A DNA stretch of 64,000 nt from an uncultured Eubacteriales bacterium (GTDB lineage Bacteria; Bacillota; Clostridia; Oscillospirales; Acutalibacteraceae): assembly GCA_934456435.1 (NCBI GenBank), contig CAKSHH010000006.1, positions 66,878 through 130,877 of the forward strand, written 5' to 3'. Under the pieces are notes generated by a model. It made no database searches. It had not been told where the DNA came from and saw only the letters and a list, made by a program, of their open reading frames with translations. Positions 16,197-23,974 of this stretch are shown in pieces. The first letter of the stretch is position 1; the number at the start of each line of letters is the position of its first letter. Made by a program: the position numbers and the translations under genes.

Positions 16197-17570
16197 ATGT
16201 TTTTCAGACAGATTTTTGACGTAAGTGTAGCCGAACCGCTTAATGTGCGCTCGGTCAAAAGCAAAAAATACATACTTACTCTGCAAATTCTGAGTGTCGC
16301 GACGCTGCTTTTGATGCTCGGAATGCAGATTTATACCATTCGTAATCATTATCTTCTGCTTGCGTCGGATTCGTTCCGCTACAACGACCTTGCGTGGAAC
16401 GCATACAATACAGGCAACTGGTATCCGTCCGAGATCAATCTCTGCGACAGCTACATTTTCGGCAACGGACTTGTCAACCTGTTCATTGTTCTTATAAAGC
16501 TGACGGGTTCCATCGAAATAATCAAATACATAAACATTGTTTTCACCTACGTCATACTTTTTTCGTGCGTATACATCATCAGAAAAATTTTCGGCAAAAC
16601 GGAAACAGAGTATTGGTTCATAACCCTATACTGTCTGTTCGGAACGTTCTGGGGCGAGGTTCTTCAGCCGCGCACCGAGCTTCCGTTTATGGCTCTCGCT
16701 TTCACGGCGCTTGCTCTCTTAATGTCGGGCAAAGCTGTTGCCTGCGCTGCCGCCGGAGTTTTGCTTGCCTTGGCAAACTGGACAAGACCGCTCGGCTCCG
16801 TTTTTTTCATCACTGGCATTTGGCTTCTTGTAAATCAAAGGGCAAAGCTCAAAAAATATCTCTGCTTTGTGCTTTGCGCGGCGGCGACAGTCGGAGTGAT
16901 CGGTTCAGCCGCCTACATGCAGAGCGGCCGATTTGTCTATCAAGCCACAACAAGCGGATACAATCTTATAATGGGTGCAAACGACCTTGCCGACGGTACC
17001 TCCAACTACGACGTTTTCAATAAAAAGGGGGCGTCGGGCTACCTCTCGTATGACGAAAAAACCGCAATGACATACGAGGAACAGGCCGGCTTCTATAAGT
17101 CCGCGGCATTAGACTGGATAAAGAAAAATCCAGGCAAATATCTTGCACTGATGCCGAAAAAGCTTTTCACGACTCTCTATTCGGAGGGTTACTCGCTCGG
17201 CACATACTATGACGACGCCTCCAAAGGAAGCGGAAGCGCTTTCTACAAGGAGCTTTTTGCGAGGCTCACAGGGCAGTCCGACGAAAAGATTTCATCGGCT
17301 GACATTATTGTGATTTGGACGCAGGGAATTTATATGATCACCATTGCGGCGGCATTTGTGTGTGTCATTCATTTGCTTGTCAGGCGCCGAATCGCCGTAC
17401 TGATGCCGTTTGTATTTGCCGTTGCAGGTACGGTCGGAGTCACAATGCTCCTTGTCGGCGGTCCGCGGTATCATTTCCCCGTTCTGCCCTTGTTCATCAT
17501 GGCGGCGGCTATACTGTTCCAGTCGATTTCCTGTTCTTTATCCGAGAGGAAAAACAGGCAAAATTTATAG
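16197..17570 (+). CDS. GT-C-fold membrane glycosyltransferase (PMT/ArnT-like)
   Basis: This 457-residue multi-pass membrane protein (about 9-11 helices) has the layout of GT39/GT83-like polyprenyl-phosphate-sugar-dependent transferases: an early extracytoplasmic loop with acidic residues (LASDSFRYNDLAWN), LQPRTELPFMAL and ANWTRPLGS segments, and a soluble loop near 280-370. Donor and acceptor are unknown. AAGGAAG at the end of the gtrA-like gene serves as its ribosome site. Likely role with GtrA: add sugars to wall teichoic acid, lipids or proteins outside the membrane. Confidence 0.75.
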   Translation: MFFRQIFDVSVAEPLNVRSVKSKKYILTLQILSVATLLLMLGMQIYTIRNHYLLLASDSFRYNDLAWNAYNTGNWYPSEINLCDSYIFGNGLVNLFIVLIKLTGSIEIIKYINIVFTYVILFSCVYIIRKIFGKTETEYWFITLYCLFGTFWGEVLQPRTELPFMALAFTALALLMSGKAVACAAAGVLLALANWTRPLGSVFFITGIWLLVNQRAKLKKYLCFVLCAAATVGVIGSAAYMQSGRFVYQATTSGYNLIMGANDLADGTSNYDVFNKKGASGYLSYDEKTAMTYEEQAGFYKSAALDWIKKNPGKYLALMPKKLFTTLYSEGYSLGTYYDDASKGSGSAFYKELFARLTGQSDEKISSADIIVIWTQGIYMITIAAAFVCVIHLLVRRRIAVLMPFVFAVAGTVGVTMLLVGGPRYHFPVLPLFIMAAAILFQSISCSLSERKNRQNL

Positions 17571-17588
17571 ATTTTTTACAAAAAGCAA

Positions 17589-17617
17589 TTGTAATTCATT
17601 CTGCGCTGTGATAGAAT
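17589..17617 (+). promoter_or_regulatory. Promoter of the epimerase/oxidoreductase operon
   Basis: TTGTAA 17589-17594, 17 bases, TAGAAT 17612-17617. GGGAGG and the start codon follow. Confidence 0.65.
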
Positions 17618-17647
17618 GAATAAAAATGATCCTTGGGAGGGTTAATG

Positions 17648-18478
17648 ATGAGTTTTCCTGTTGCATTACAGCTTTATTCCGTCCGTGACGCTATGGCTGA
17701 AGATTTTGCAGGTACAATTAAAAAGGTAAAAGAAATGGGCTATGACGGTGTGGAATTTGCCGGACTTTTCGGTCATTCCGCAAGCGAAGTCAAGGCAATC
17801 TGCGATGAGGTCGGTGTTGATCCGATATCGGCACACGTTCCTTACGACGAGCTTGACGCCGATCCTGAAAAGACCATTGCAACTTATGCCGAAATCGGCT
17901 GCAAATACATTGCTATTCCCTACGCCGTTGAAGAAAGACGCCCCGGAGCGGAGCTGTTCGACGACACCGTTGACGGAATCAGACGTTTTGCGAAAATCGG
18001 CAAAAAATACGGAATAACATTCCTGTATCACAATCATGATTTTGAGTTTAAGAAGGTCGGCGATGTTTACGGACTTGATCTTCTTTATTCAACACTTACT
18101 CCGGACGAGCTTCAGACCGAGCTTGACACCTGCTGGGTCAATGTCGGCGGTGAAGATCCTGCGAAGTATGTTGAAAAATATTCAGGCAGAGCTCCGGTCG
18201 TTCACCTCAAGGACTTATATATGAGCGGCAAGGGCAAGCCTGCAAAGCTCTATCAGCTTATCGGTATTGACGACGGCGCACAGGACGCAGAAGAGGAAGA
18301 AGCTTTCGGCTTCCGTCCCTGCGGCTACGGCGTTCAGAAGTTTCCCGAAATTCTTGACGCCTGTAAAAAGGCAGGTACCTCATGGGTTGTTGTTGAGCAG
18401 GACCAGCCCGCTCTTGACAAGACTCCGCTTGAGTGTGCAAAGATGAGCATTGATTACATTAAAGAAATTAACAAATAA
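17648..18478 (+). CDS. Sugar phosphate isomerase/epimerase-like TIM-barrel protein
   Basis: This 276-residue AP-endonuclease-2/xylose-isomerase-like barrel (IolE/IolH type) has metal-ligand segments typical of the fold: YNHDFEF-type (YHNHDFEFKK), ELDTCWV, VHLKD and VVVEQDQ near the C-terminus. Such enzymes act on inositol, keto-sugars or related polyols. GGGAGG favours ATG 17648 over 17645. The Gfo/Idh/MocA gene 12 bases downstream is a common partner, pointing to a shared catabolic route for an oxidised sugar. The substrate is unknown. Confidence 0.88.
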   Translation: MSFPVALQLYSVRDAMAEDFAGTIKKVKEMGYDGVEFAGLFGHSASEVKAICDEVGVDPISAHVPYDELDADPEKTIATYAEIGCKYIAIPYAVEERRPGAELFDDTVDGIRRFAKIGKKYGITFLYHNHDFEFKKVGDVYGLDLLYSTLTPDELQTELDTCWVNVGGEDPAKYVEKYSGRAPVVHLKDLYMSGKGKPAKLYQLIGIDDGAQDAEEEEAFGFRPCGYGVQKFPEILDACKKAGTSWVVVEQDQPALDKTPLECAKMSIDYIKEINK

Positions 18479-18490
18479 AGGAGATTGATT

Positions 18491-19645
18491 ATGTCTGACG
18501 CAGTATTGAACCAGTTTACACAGACGGTTGAAGAGGAGAAAACTTCCACCGGCAGAAGATTTAAGGTTGGTATTATCGGCACCGGCTGGATCGCAGAGGC
18601 TCACATTGAGAGCTATCTCGATATGGACGATGTTGATATTGTTGCCATGGCTGACCTCATTCCGGGTAAGGCTGAGAAATTCGCAAAGAGATACAACAAG
18701 GACGGACGCCTTGACAATGTGCATTTCTACAAAAATCACGAGGAGCTTATCGACAACGAGCCCGACCTTGACGCAGTAAGCGTTTGCACCTACAATATGA
18801 CCCATGCCGAGTGTACAATTTATTCACTTAAGCACGGCGTAAATGTTCTTCTTGAGAAGCCGATGTGCGTTACCACCGAGGAGGCAGTTGAAATCTGCCG
18901 CGCCGAGAAGGAAAGCGGTAAGCTTCTTTCCATCGGATTCCAGCCCCGCGGAGACGAGAACATGAAGATGGTCAAGAAGATTGTTGAGTCGGGCGAGCTC
19001 GGCAAGATTTACTACATACAGACAGGCGGCGGACGCCGTCGCGGCATTCCGAACAGCACATTCATTGAGAAGAAGACAGCAGGTATCGGCGCAATGGGCG
19101 ATATCGGATGCTATTCTCTTGACGTTGTTCTCAACGCTATCGGCTATCCGAAGCCGCTGACCGTTACAGGCTACACATCTAACTTCTTCGGAACAAACCC
19201 GAAGTACAACAACCCTGCCGATGCGGCAAGATTCAATGTTGAAGATTTCGCGGCGGCATTTGTACGTCTTGAGGGCGGCATCATTCTCGACTTCCGTATT
19301 GCATGGGCTATGCATCCCGACACACCGGGTGATACCATCATCTTCGGTACTGAGGGTGCTCTCAGAATCCCGTCAACAGACTGCTGGAACGGTGAAATGT
19401 CAGGTCCTATGACAATTTATCACGACGTTGCAGGCGAGCAGGTTCAGACGGTTGTTCCCCTCCTTGAGAACAAGGGCAAGGGTCTCTTCTACAAGAAGTG
19501 CCGTTCGTTCCTTGATGCAATCGCAAACGGTGATCCGGCTCCGATTCCGTCAAGCCAGATTCTCTACAATCAGGCTATCATTGACCATATTGTTAAGTCC
19601 GCAGAACTTGGTAAAGAGGTTGAGGTCGTTATTCCTGAGGTATAA
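18491..19645 (+). CDS. Gfo/Idh/MocA-family NAD(P)-dependent oxidoreductase
   Basis: This 384-residue protein has the Rossmann motif GIIGTGWIAEAHI (about residue 26), the catalytic EKP (LLEKPM) and a C-terminal GFO_IDH_MocA alpha/beta domain with GDIGCYSLD. The family oxidises a hydroxyl of sugars or inositols with NAD(P). ATG 18491 follows AAAGGAG by 7 bases. It is the second gene of the operon with the TIM-barrel epimerase; no sugar transporter is adjacent. Confidence 0.92.
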   Translation: MSDAVLNQFTQTVEEEKTSTGRRFKVGIIGTGWIAEAHIESYLDMDDVDIVAMADLIPGKAEKFAKRYNKDGRLDNVHFYKNHEELIDNEPDLDAVSVCTYNMTHAECTIYSLKHGVNVLLEKPMCVTTEEAVEICRAEKESGKLLSIGFQPRGDENMKMVKKIVESGELGKIYYIQTGGGRRRGIPNSTFIEKKTAGIGAMGDIGCYSLDVVLNAIGYPKPLTVTGYTSNFFGTNPKYNNPADAARFNVEDFAAAFVRLEGGIILDFRIAWAMHPDTPGDTIIFGTEGALRIPSTDCWNGEMSGPMTIYHDVAGEQVQTVVPLLENKGKGLFYKKCRSFLDAIANGDPAPIPSSQILYNQAIIDHIVKSAELGKEVEVVIPEV

Positions 19646-19662
19646 TCAGATATTAAAGCTTC

Positions 19663-19695
19663 AAAGGGTTTGCACCGTCGGTGCAGACCCTTTTT
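19663..19695 (+). terminator. Terminator of the epimerase/oxidoreductase operon
   Basis: AAAGGGT.TGCACC and GGTGCA.ACCCTTTTT form a 13-bp stem with a 3-base loop and a T-run. Confidence 0.9.
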
Positions 19696-19819
19696 GCTGT
19701 TTTCGTCATTACTGACAAAACCGCAGGCAAATTTTTTACATATAATCTCCCTGCACAAGTTGCGTTTTATTTGTGTTTTTGATAAAATGAGCTTATAAAA
19801 ACGTATTGGAGTGATTGTT

Positions 19820-20239
19820 GTGAATGAAATAAGAACCGAACGCAAGGGCGACATCATCAAGTGCGAATACACCGTCAGCGGCGGAATCGAAGGCGGAGCA
19901 TATTCTCTGAGGGTTTCCGCAAACGGAGACTGCGCCGAGCTGGTCGTTTCAAATGTTGTCAATCAGGCAACCTTTGACCGCGAACGGTATTACGACGTTG
20001 ACAGCGATATTTTTGACGGAATTGCAAGAATCGTTGACAGATACCGTATGCTGCGCTGGTCGCTTCGCGCCGCAAGCCCCGTGCTGGTGAATGATGAGGA
20101 AATCACCACGATCAGGATAGTTGTGTCCGGCAACGAACCGACAGCATATAAAATATCCAGCAAACAGCTTCTTCCCATTAACGCAATGAAAGCCTTTAAC
20201 GAAATACGCAAATGCATCGAAAGCTATATCCCTGAATAA
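19820..20239 (+). CDS. Conserved hypothetical protein
   Basis: This 139-residue soluble, acidic protein of mixed alpha/beta character has no cysteines beyond two isolated ones and no membrane segment. GTG 19820 is supported by TTGGAG 8 bases upstream; an earlier in-frame GTG at 19811 overlaps that site. I recognise no domain. It stands alone between terminators, so context gives no hint. Confidence 0.65.
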   Translation: MNEIRTERKGDIIKCEYTVSGGIEGGAYSLRVSANGDCAELVVSNVVNQATFDRERYYDVDSDIFDGIARIVDRYRMLRWSLRAASPVLVNDEEITTIRIVVSGNEPTAYKISSKQLLPINAMKAFNEIRKCIESYIPE

Positions 20240-20255
20240 AGAAATAATCGCAACA

Positions 20256-20290
20256 AATCCCTCCGAAACTTTGATATTTCGGAGGGATTA
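20256..20290 (+). terminator. Terminator of the hypothetical gene
   Basis: AATCCCTCCGAA and TTCGGAGGGATT form a perfect 12-bp stem, with A/T-rich flanks. Confidence 0.85.
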
Positions 20291-20325
20291 AATTTGTATC
20301 AGATTATTTTTTTGAATAAAGTAAC

Positions 20326-20355
20326 TTTGCGGCACAATGCTCACATCACACCGAG
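20326..20355. repeat. Dispersed repeat, CGGCACAATG..CACATCACACCG type
   Basis: This resembles sequence at 38,699-38,730 and the hairpin at 2846-2876. The rest of 20,291-20,478 holds only an interrupted inverted repeat (TGTCAGG near 20,430 with CCTGACA near 20,462) and no gene. Confidence 0.4.
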
Positions 20356-20478
20356 GAAAAACAAATTTTGAGAATGCTTATATATGAATGTAAACCATAA
20401 TTTTGTAGAAACTATTTAGGCTCACCCTGTCAGGAGAGAACCGCTAAAACTTTTCTTACCCCCCTGACAACTACATAA

Positions 20479-20571
20479 GAACACCGCAGTTATAAAAAAC
20501 AAAGTCTGGAAGCATAAATTCCGAACTTTGAAAAATTTTGAATTTATATTTCTTTGAGAACTGTCGCAGCG
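20479..20571. repeat. Diverged duplicate of the rpsI 3' end and its terminator
   Basis: About 90 bases closely match 20,630-20,722: the shared block begins ACACCGCAGTTATAAAAAAC, contains the same AAAGT..GGAAGC..TTCCGAACTTT hairpin and ends with a damaged copy of the last rpsI codons (TTTCTTTGAGAACTG). The copy carries scattered changes. Confidence 0.8.
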
Positions 20572-20654
20572 TTTAGAAAACAATCCGGTGGACTGTTTTT
20601 AGTCTGCGACCGCAGCGGCTATGCCGCGAGGACACCGCAGTTATAAAAAACAAA

Positions 20655-20690
20655 GTCCGAAAGCATTGCTTCCGAACTTTGAAAAATTTT
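20655..20690 (-). terminator. Terminator of the rplM-rpsI operon
   Basis: AAAGTCCGAAAGCA and TGCTTCCGAACTTT pair imperfectly just after the rpsI stop, flanked by A/T runs. A second copy of this hairpin lies at 20,500-20,540 in the duplicated block. Confidence 0.7.
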
Positions 20691-20696
20691 GAATTT

Positions 20697-21095
20697 TTAT
20701 CTCTTTGAGAACTGCGGTGCACGACGAGCGCCTTTGAGACCGTACTTCTTTCTTTCCTTCATTCTCGGATCACGAGTGAGGAAGCCTGCCTTCTTGAGAG
20801 CTGAACGAAGTGACTCGTCATACTGAAGAAGAGCTCTTGAAAGACCGTGACGGATAGCACCTGCCTGACCTGTAACGCCGCCGCCGTTTACACGGCAAAC
20901 GATGTCGAACTTCTCGGTTGTGCCTGTAAGCTCGAGAGGCTGACGAACGATAAGCTTGAGTGTCTCAAGTCCGAAATAATCATCAATATCTCTGTCGTTG
21001 ATGGTTACCTTACCTGTACCTGCATAAACGCGGACACGGGCTACTGATTTCTTTCTGCGGCCTGTGCCGTAGAAATAAGGATTAGAATCGTACAT
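20697..21095 (-). CDS. rpsI: 30S ribosomal protein S9
   Basis: This 132-residue S9 of the small subunit reads [13 protein letters not shown] near the N-terminus and ends in the characteristic basic tail [17 protein letters not shown], whose last residues reach the P-site tRNA. Length is normal. It lies 18 bases behind rplM, the universal L13-S9 operon. Its 3' end together with the terminator has been duplicated downstream. Confidence 0.98.
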   Translation of the reverse strand: MYDSNPYFYGTGRRKKSVARVRVYAGTGKVTINDRDIDDYFGLETLKLIVRQPLELTGTTEKFDIVCRVNGGGVTGQAGAIRHGLSRALLQYDESLRSALKKAGFLTRDPRMKERKKYGLKGARRAPQFSKR

Positions 21096-21113
21096 TATTG
21101 TTGCCTCCCTTCA

Positions 21114-21542
21114 TTAAAATGCCCACTCTTCGGGCTTCTGTGCGGCATGCTTATGATCTGCGCCTGCATATACACGAAGTCTTGTGAGTGCTTCACGACC
21201 GATTGTTGTGTCGGGGATCATACCCTTGACAGCCTTCTCAACAACGAAAGTCGGCTTTGTACGCATAAGAGTGCTGTACTTAACCTTCTTCATATTGCCG
21301 ATGTAGCCGGTGTGATGATAATACATTTTCTGATCGAGCTTGTTGCCGGTGAGGACAACCTTCTCAGCGTTGATTATGATAACGTGATCGCCGCAATCTG
21401 CATGAGGAGCAAACTGGGGCTTATGCTTACCGCGAAGAAGAACCGCAGCCTCAGCCGCAACACGGCCGAGCGGCTTTCCCGCTGCGTCAAGCACATACCA
21501 CTTGCGGACGATGTCGCCCGACTTAGGCATATAAGTTGACAT
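21114..21542 (-). CDS. rplM: 50S ribosomal protein L13
   Basis: This 142-residue L13 carries DAAGKPLGRVAAEAAVLLRGK and VTGNK-type (VVLTGNK) signatures and the conserved PTTTIGREALTRLRVYAGADHKH end. It is an early assembly protein of the large subunit. TTTGGAGG lies 7 bases upstream of ATG 21542. It is the first gene of the operon with rpsI. Confidence 0.98.
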   Translation of the reverse strand: MSTYMPKSGDIVRKWYVLDAAGKPLGRVAAEAAVLLRGKHKPQFAPHADCGDHVIIINAEKVVLTGNKLDQKMYYHHTGYIGNMKKVKYSTLMRTKPTFVVEKAVKGMIPDTTIGREALTRLRVYAGADHKHAAQKPEEWAF

Positions 21543-21576
21543 AAACTTACCTCCAAATATTTTTTACTGCCCGAAT

Positions 21577-21605
21577 ATATTATCACAAGCCCTGAGTTAA
21601 GTCAA
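21577..21605 (-). promoter_or_regulatory. Promoter of rplM-rpsI
   Basis: On the minus strand TTGACT (21605-21600), 17 bases, TAATAT (21582-21577). The leader is short, about 30 bases, with no clear L13 leader structure. Confidence 0.75.
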
Positions 21606-21734
21606 GACCTTTTTCTCAATTTTTTAATTTAACTTTCACAATCTCTGTTTTGCTCGTTTTTTCTCCTTTTTTCATATCAATATCTCATCTTTAATTTATA
21701 AAAATTTTTTCAAAAATTTTATAAAATTCGTTTA

Positions 21735-21763
21735 TTGACGAAAAAATCAAATCGAATTATAAT
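21735..21763 (+). promoter_or_regulatory. Promoter of the cytidylate-kinase-like gene
   Basis: TTGACG 21735-21740, 17 bases, TATAAT 21758-21763. Confidence 0.75.
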
Positions 21764-21812
21764 ATTATATAGAAACCGAGGGTTCATTTCCCTTTTAAAA
21801 GGAGCGATATAT

Positions 21813-22439
21813 ATGAGAATAATTACCGTAAGCCGTGAGTTCGGAAGCGGCGGACGCGAAATTGCAAAAAGACTTTCCGACGCGCTCGGAATCGCATACT
21901 ATGACAGCGAGATCATTACCGAAATTGCCAAACGTGCGGATCTCGATGAAAACTATGTCGCCAATTCGCTTGAAAAAGGGATTCAGCCGACCGTACAGAT
22001 TCACTTTGCCTGTGCATTTTCACACATTGCCGCTCCTGACCCGGCAGTAAAGCTTCTCACCGCCCAGCATAATATAATAAATGAGATAGCGGAAAAGGGC
22101 GACTGCATAATTGTCGGAAGAGCCGCTGATGTGCTGCTCGAAAAGTACGAGCCGTTCCGCATTTTTGTATACGCCGATATGGAATCCAAAATCGCCCGAT
22201 GCAGAAAACGCGCAACCGATGACGCGAAGCTCACCGACAAGGAAATTGTCAAAAAAATTAAGCAAATCGACAAGGGCAGAGCCTCCAGCTACAATATGAT
22301 TTCCTCAACCGACTGGGGCGACAAGCGCGGATACGACCTTTGCGTGAACACCACAAACGCAAACATCAAGGAAATAACTCCGCTGATTGCCGAATATGCA
22401 AAGCAATGGTTCAATAATAAAGAGAACGGAGAAAAATAA
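21813..22439 (+). CDS. Cytidylate-kinase-like family protein
   Basis: This 208-residue P-loop NTPase of the cytidylate_kin2 type has SREFGSGGREIAKRL (about residues 7-21) as a modified P-loop and YYDSEIITEIAKR. Basic residues in ARCRKR form the lid. It is smaller than true Cmk and unlinked to rpsA or plsC, so the substrate may differ from CMP. AAAAGGAG precedes ATG 21813; the longer frame from 21735 overlaps the promoter and is rejected. Confidence 0.85.
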   Translation: MRIITVSREFGSGGREIAKRLSDALGIAYYDSEIITEIAKRADLDENYVANSLEKGIQPTVQIHFACAFSHIAAPDPAVKLLTAQHNIINEIAEKGDCIIVGRAADVLLEKYEPFRIFVYADMESKIARCRKRATDDAKLTDKEIVKKIKQIDKGRASSYNMISSTDWGDKRGYDLCVNTTNANIKEITPLIAEYAKQWFNNKENGEK

Positions 22440-22457
22440 AAAATTTTTATTTTTCTA

Positions 22458-22486
22458 TTGACAACCGAAAAATTCGGTAGTATAAT
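22458..22486 (+). promoter_or_regulatory. Promoter of the Trp T-box/transporter operon, with a palindromic spacer
   Basis: TTGACA 22458-22463, 17 bases, TATAAT 22481-22486: a perfect consensus. The spacer holds the 15-base palindrome ACCGAAAAATTCGGT (22464-22478), placed like a repressor operator. Confidence 0.85.
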
Positions 22487-22489
22487 GCG

Positions 22490-22772
22490 TCTAAACCGAT
22501 GAGAAAGAGTGAGTAGATCTTAACCCTATTCTCCAAGAGAGCCGCAGGCGGTGGGATTGCGGCAGAAAAAGATTTGATTGAATGGACTTTCGAGGGCAAG
22601 CGGAAACAAAGCTAAGCTTTGGAGTATGTGAGACGGAGGCGGCTCTCCGTAAACAAAGGTCAGCGTATGAAAGTACGTCAGAGTGGATGCGAAAGCGTCA
22701 AGCCGGGTGGCACCACAGGATATGATTTTTATTCCTGTCCCAGCAAGAAATTGCTGAGACAGGATTTTTTTA
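22490..22772 (+). ncRNA. T-box riboswitch, Trp-specific
   Basis: This is a tRNA-sensing leader. The stem I base is GAAAG (22503-22507) with CTTTC (22587-22591). AGATCTT and AAGATTT close the specifier loop. On its 3' side GAATGGA presents TGG (22583-22585), the Trp codon, followed by the usual purine. The T-box core CGGGTGGCACCACA is at 22,704-22,717. Terminator CCTGTC.CAGCAA / TTGCTG.GACAGG plus T7 (22,734-22,771) competes with the antiterminator. Uncharged tRNA-Trp should permit transcription of the downstream ABC importer. Confidence 0.93.
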
Positions 22773-22792
22773 TTTTCACGGGAGGTTTTATT

Positions 22793-22834
22793 ATGATTTT
22801 ATTGACTAAGCTTTGGCGCAGGCGCGCCGACTAA
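22793..22834 (+). CDS. Leader peptide MILLTKLWRRRAD
   Basis: This 13-codon open frame sits just after the T-box terminator, with a strong GGGAGG 7 bases upstream of ATG 22793. It contains one Trp codon followed by three Arg codons. Within and after it, ACTAAG occurs twice (22,805-22,810 just before the Trp codon; 22,830-22,835 over the stop) and either can pair with CTTAGT (22,839-22,844). A further hairpin GTAACC/GGTTAC (22,843-22,869) overlaps that last segment. This suggests a ribosome-position switch for the transporter. The function is inferred. Confidence 0.6.
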   Translation: MILLTKLWRRRAD

Positions 22835-22920
22835 GTATCTTAGTAACCACTGATTAAATAAGCGGTTACATAAACAAGGCAAAAAACATTATATTTAATT
22901 TCAGAAAGGTTGATATTATC

Positions 22921-23952
22921 ATGAAAAAGTTTATTTCTCTTGCACTTTGTGCCGTACTCATTCTCGCAACTCTTACCGCTTGCGGTACAGCTTCAAAAAC
23001 AAAAAGCTCCTACACAATCGGACTTTGCAACTACGCAAATGACGCTTCGCTCAATCAGATAGCCGAAAGCATCCAGACACAGCTCACCGCTATCGGCAAG
23101 GAAAAGGGCGTCACATTTGACGTTAAGTATCAGAACAGCAACGCTGACAGCAATGTTCTCAATCAGATCGTTTCAAACTTCATTGCCGATGACGTTGACC
23201 TCATGGTCGGTATTGCCACTCCGGTTGCAATGGCTATGCAGAGCGCGACAGAGGGAAAGAACCTCCCCGTTGTATTCTCAGCGGTCAGCGATCCGCTTTC
23301 AAAGAAGCTTGTAAATTCGCTTGAAGCTCCGGGCGCAAACATCACAGGCACCTCTGATTACCTTGACACAAGCGCAATAATGAACATCATGTTTGAGACA
23401 AAGCCGAGTATCAAAAAGGTTGGTCTTCTCTACGATGTCGGACAGGATTCTTCCGAAGCCGCAATCAAATCCGCTAAGGAGTATCTTGACAAGAAGGGCA
23501 TTGCCTATGTTGAAAAAACAGGCAAGACCGTTGATGAAATCTCGCTTGCCGCTCAGGCTCTTGTCGCAGACAAGGTTGACGCCGTTTTCACTCCGACCGA
23601 CAATTCAATCATGGTTGCAGAGCTTTCAATCTATGAGATCTTCGCAAAGGCAGGTATTCCCCACTTCACGGGTGCGGATTCATTCGCTCTTAACGGCGCA
23701 TTCATGGGCTACGGCGTTGATTATATCAACCTCGGAAAAGAAACCGCAAATATGGTTGCCGAGATTCTCCTTGACGGTAAAGATCCCGCAGAGCTCGCTG
23801 TAAAGACATTCGACAACGGCACCGCAACAATCAACACAGATATATGCGCACAGCTCGGTATGAACTATGACGAGATTGCAGCGGCTATTGCTCCGCATTG
23901 CACAAAGGTTCAGCAGATCAAGACCGCTGAAAGCTTCGACACACAGAAATAA
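22921..23952 (+). CDS. trpX: ABC transporter substrate-binding lipoprotein (TrpX-type, ABC_sub_bind)
   Basis: This 343-residue lipoprotein has a signal peptide ending in the lipobox LTAC (Cys about residue 21) and the pfam04392-type fold: TIGLCNYANDASLNQI start, PVVFSAVSDPL, and GADSFALNGAFMGYGVDY near the C-terminus. Members with a T-box leader are predicted tryptophan receptors. The Trp specifier upstream makes Trp the likely ligand here. AGAAAGG precedes ATG 22921. It is the first gene of the three-gene importer operon. Confidence 0.88.
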   Translation: MKKFISLALCAVLILATLTACGTASKTKSSYTIGLCNYANDASLNQIAESIQTQLTAIGKEKGVTFDVKYQNSNADSNVLNQIVSNFIADDVDLMVGIATPVAMAMQSATEGKNLPVVFSAVSDPLSKKLVNSLEAPGANITGTSDYLDTSAIMNIMFETKPSIKKVGLLYDVGQDSSEAAIKSAKEYLDKKGIAYVEKTGKTVDEISLAAQALVADKVDAVFTPTDNSIMVAELSIYEIFAKAGIPHFTGADSFALNGAFMGYGVDYINLGKETANMVAEILLDGKDPAELAVKTFDNGTATINTDICAQLGMNYDEIAAAIAPHCTKVQQIKTAESFDTQK

Positions 23953-23974
23953 TTATTTGAAAGGAACTTAACTT

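Noticed and set aside
20400..20478. Possible small RNA from the TGTCAGG/CCTGACA inverted repeat
   Set aside because: The arms are short, the loop is long and no promoter or terminator accompanies them.
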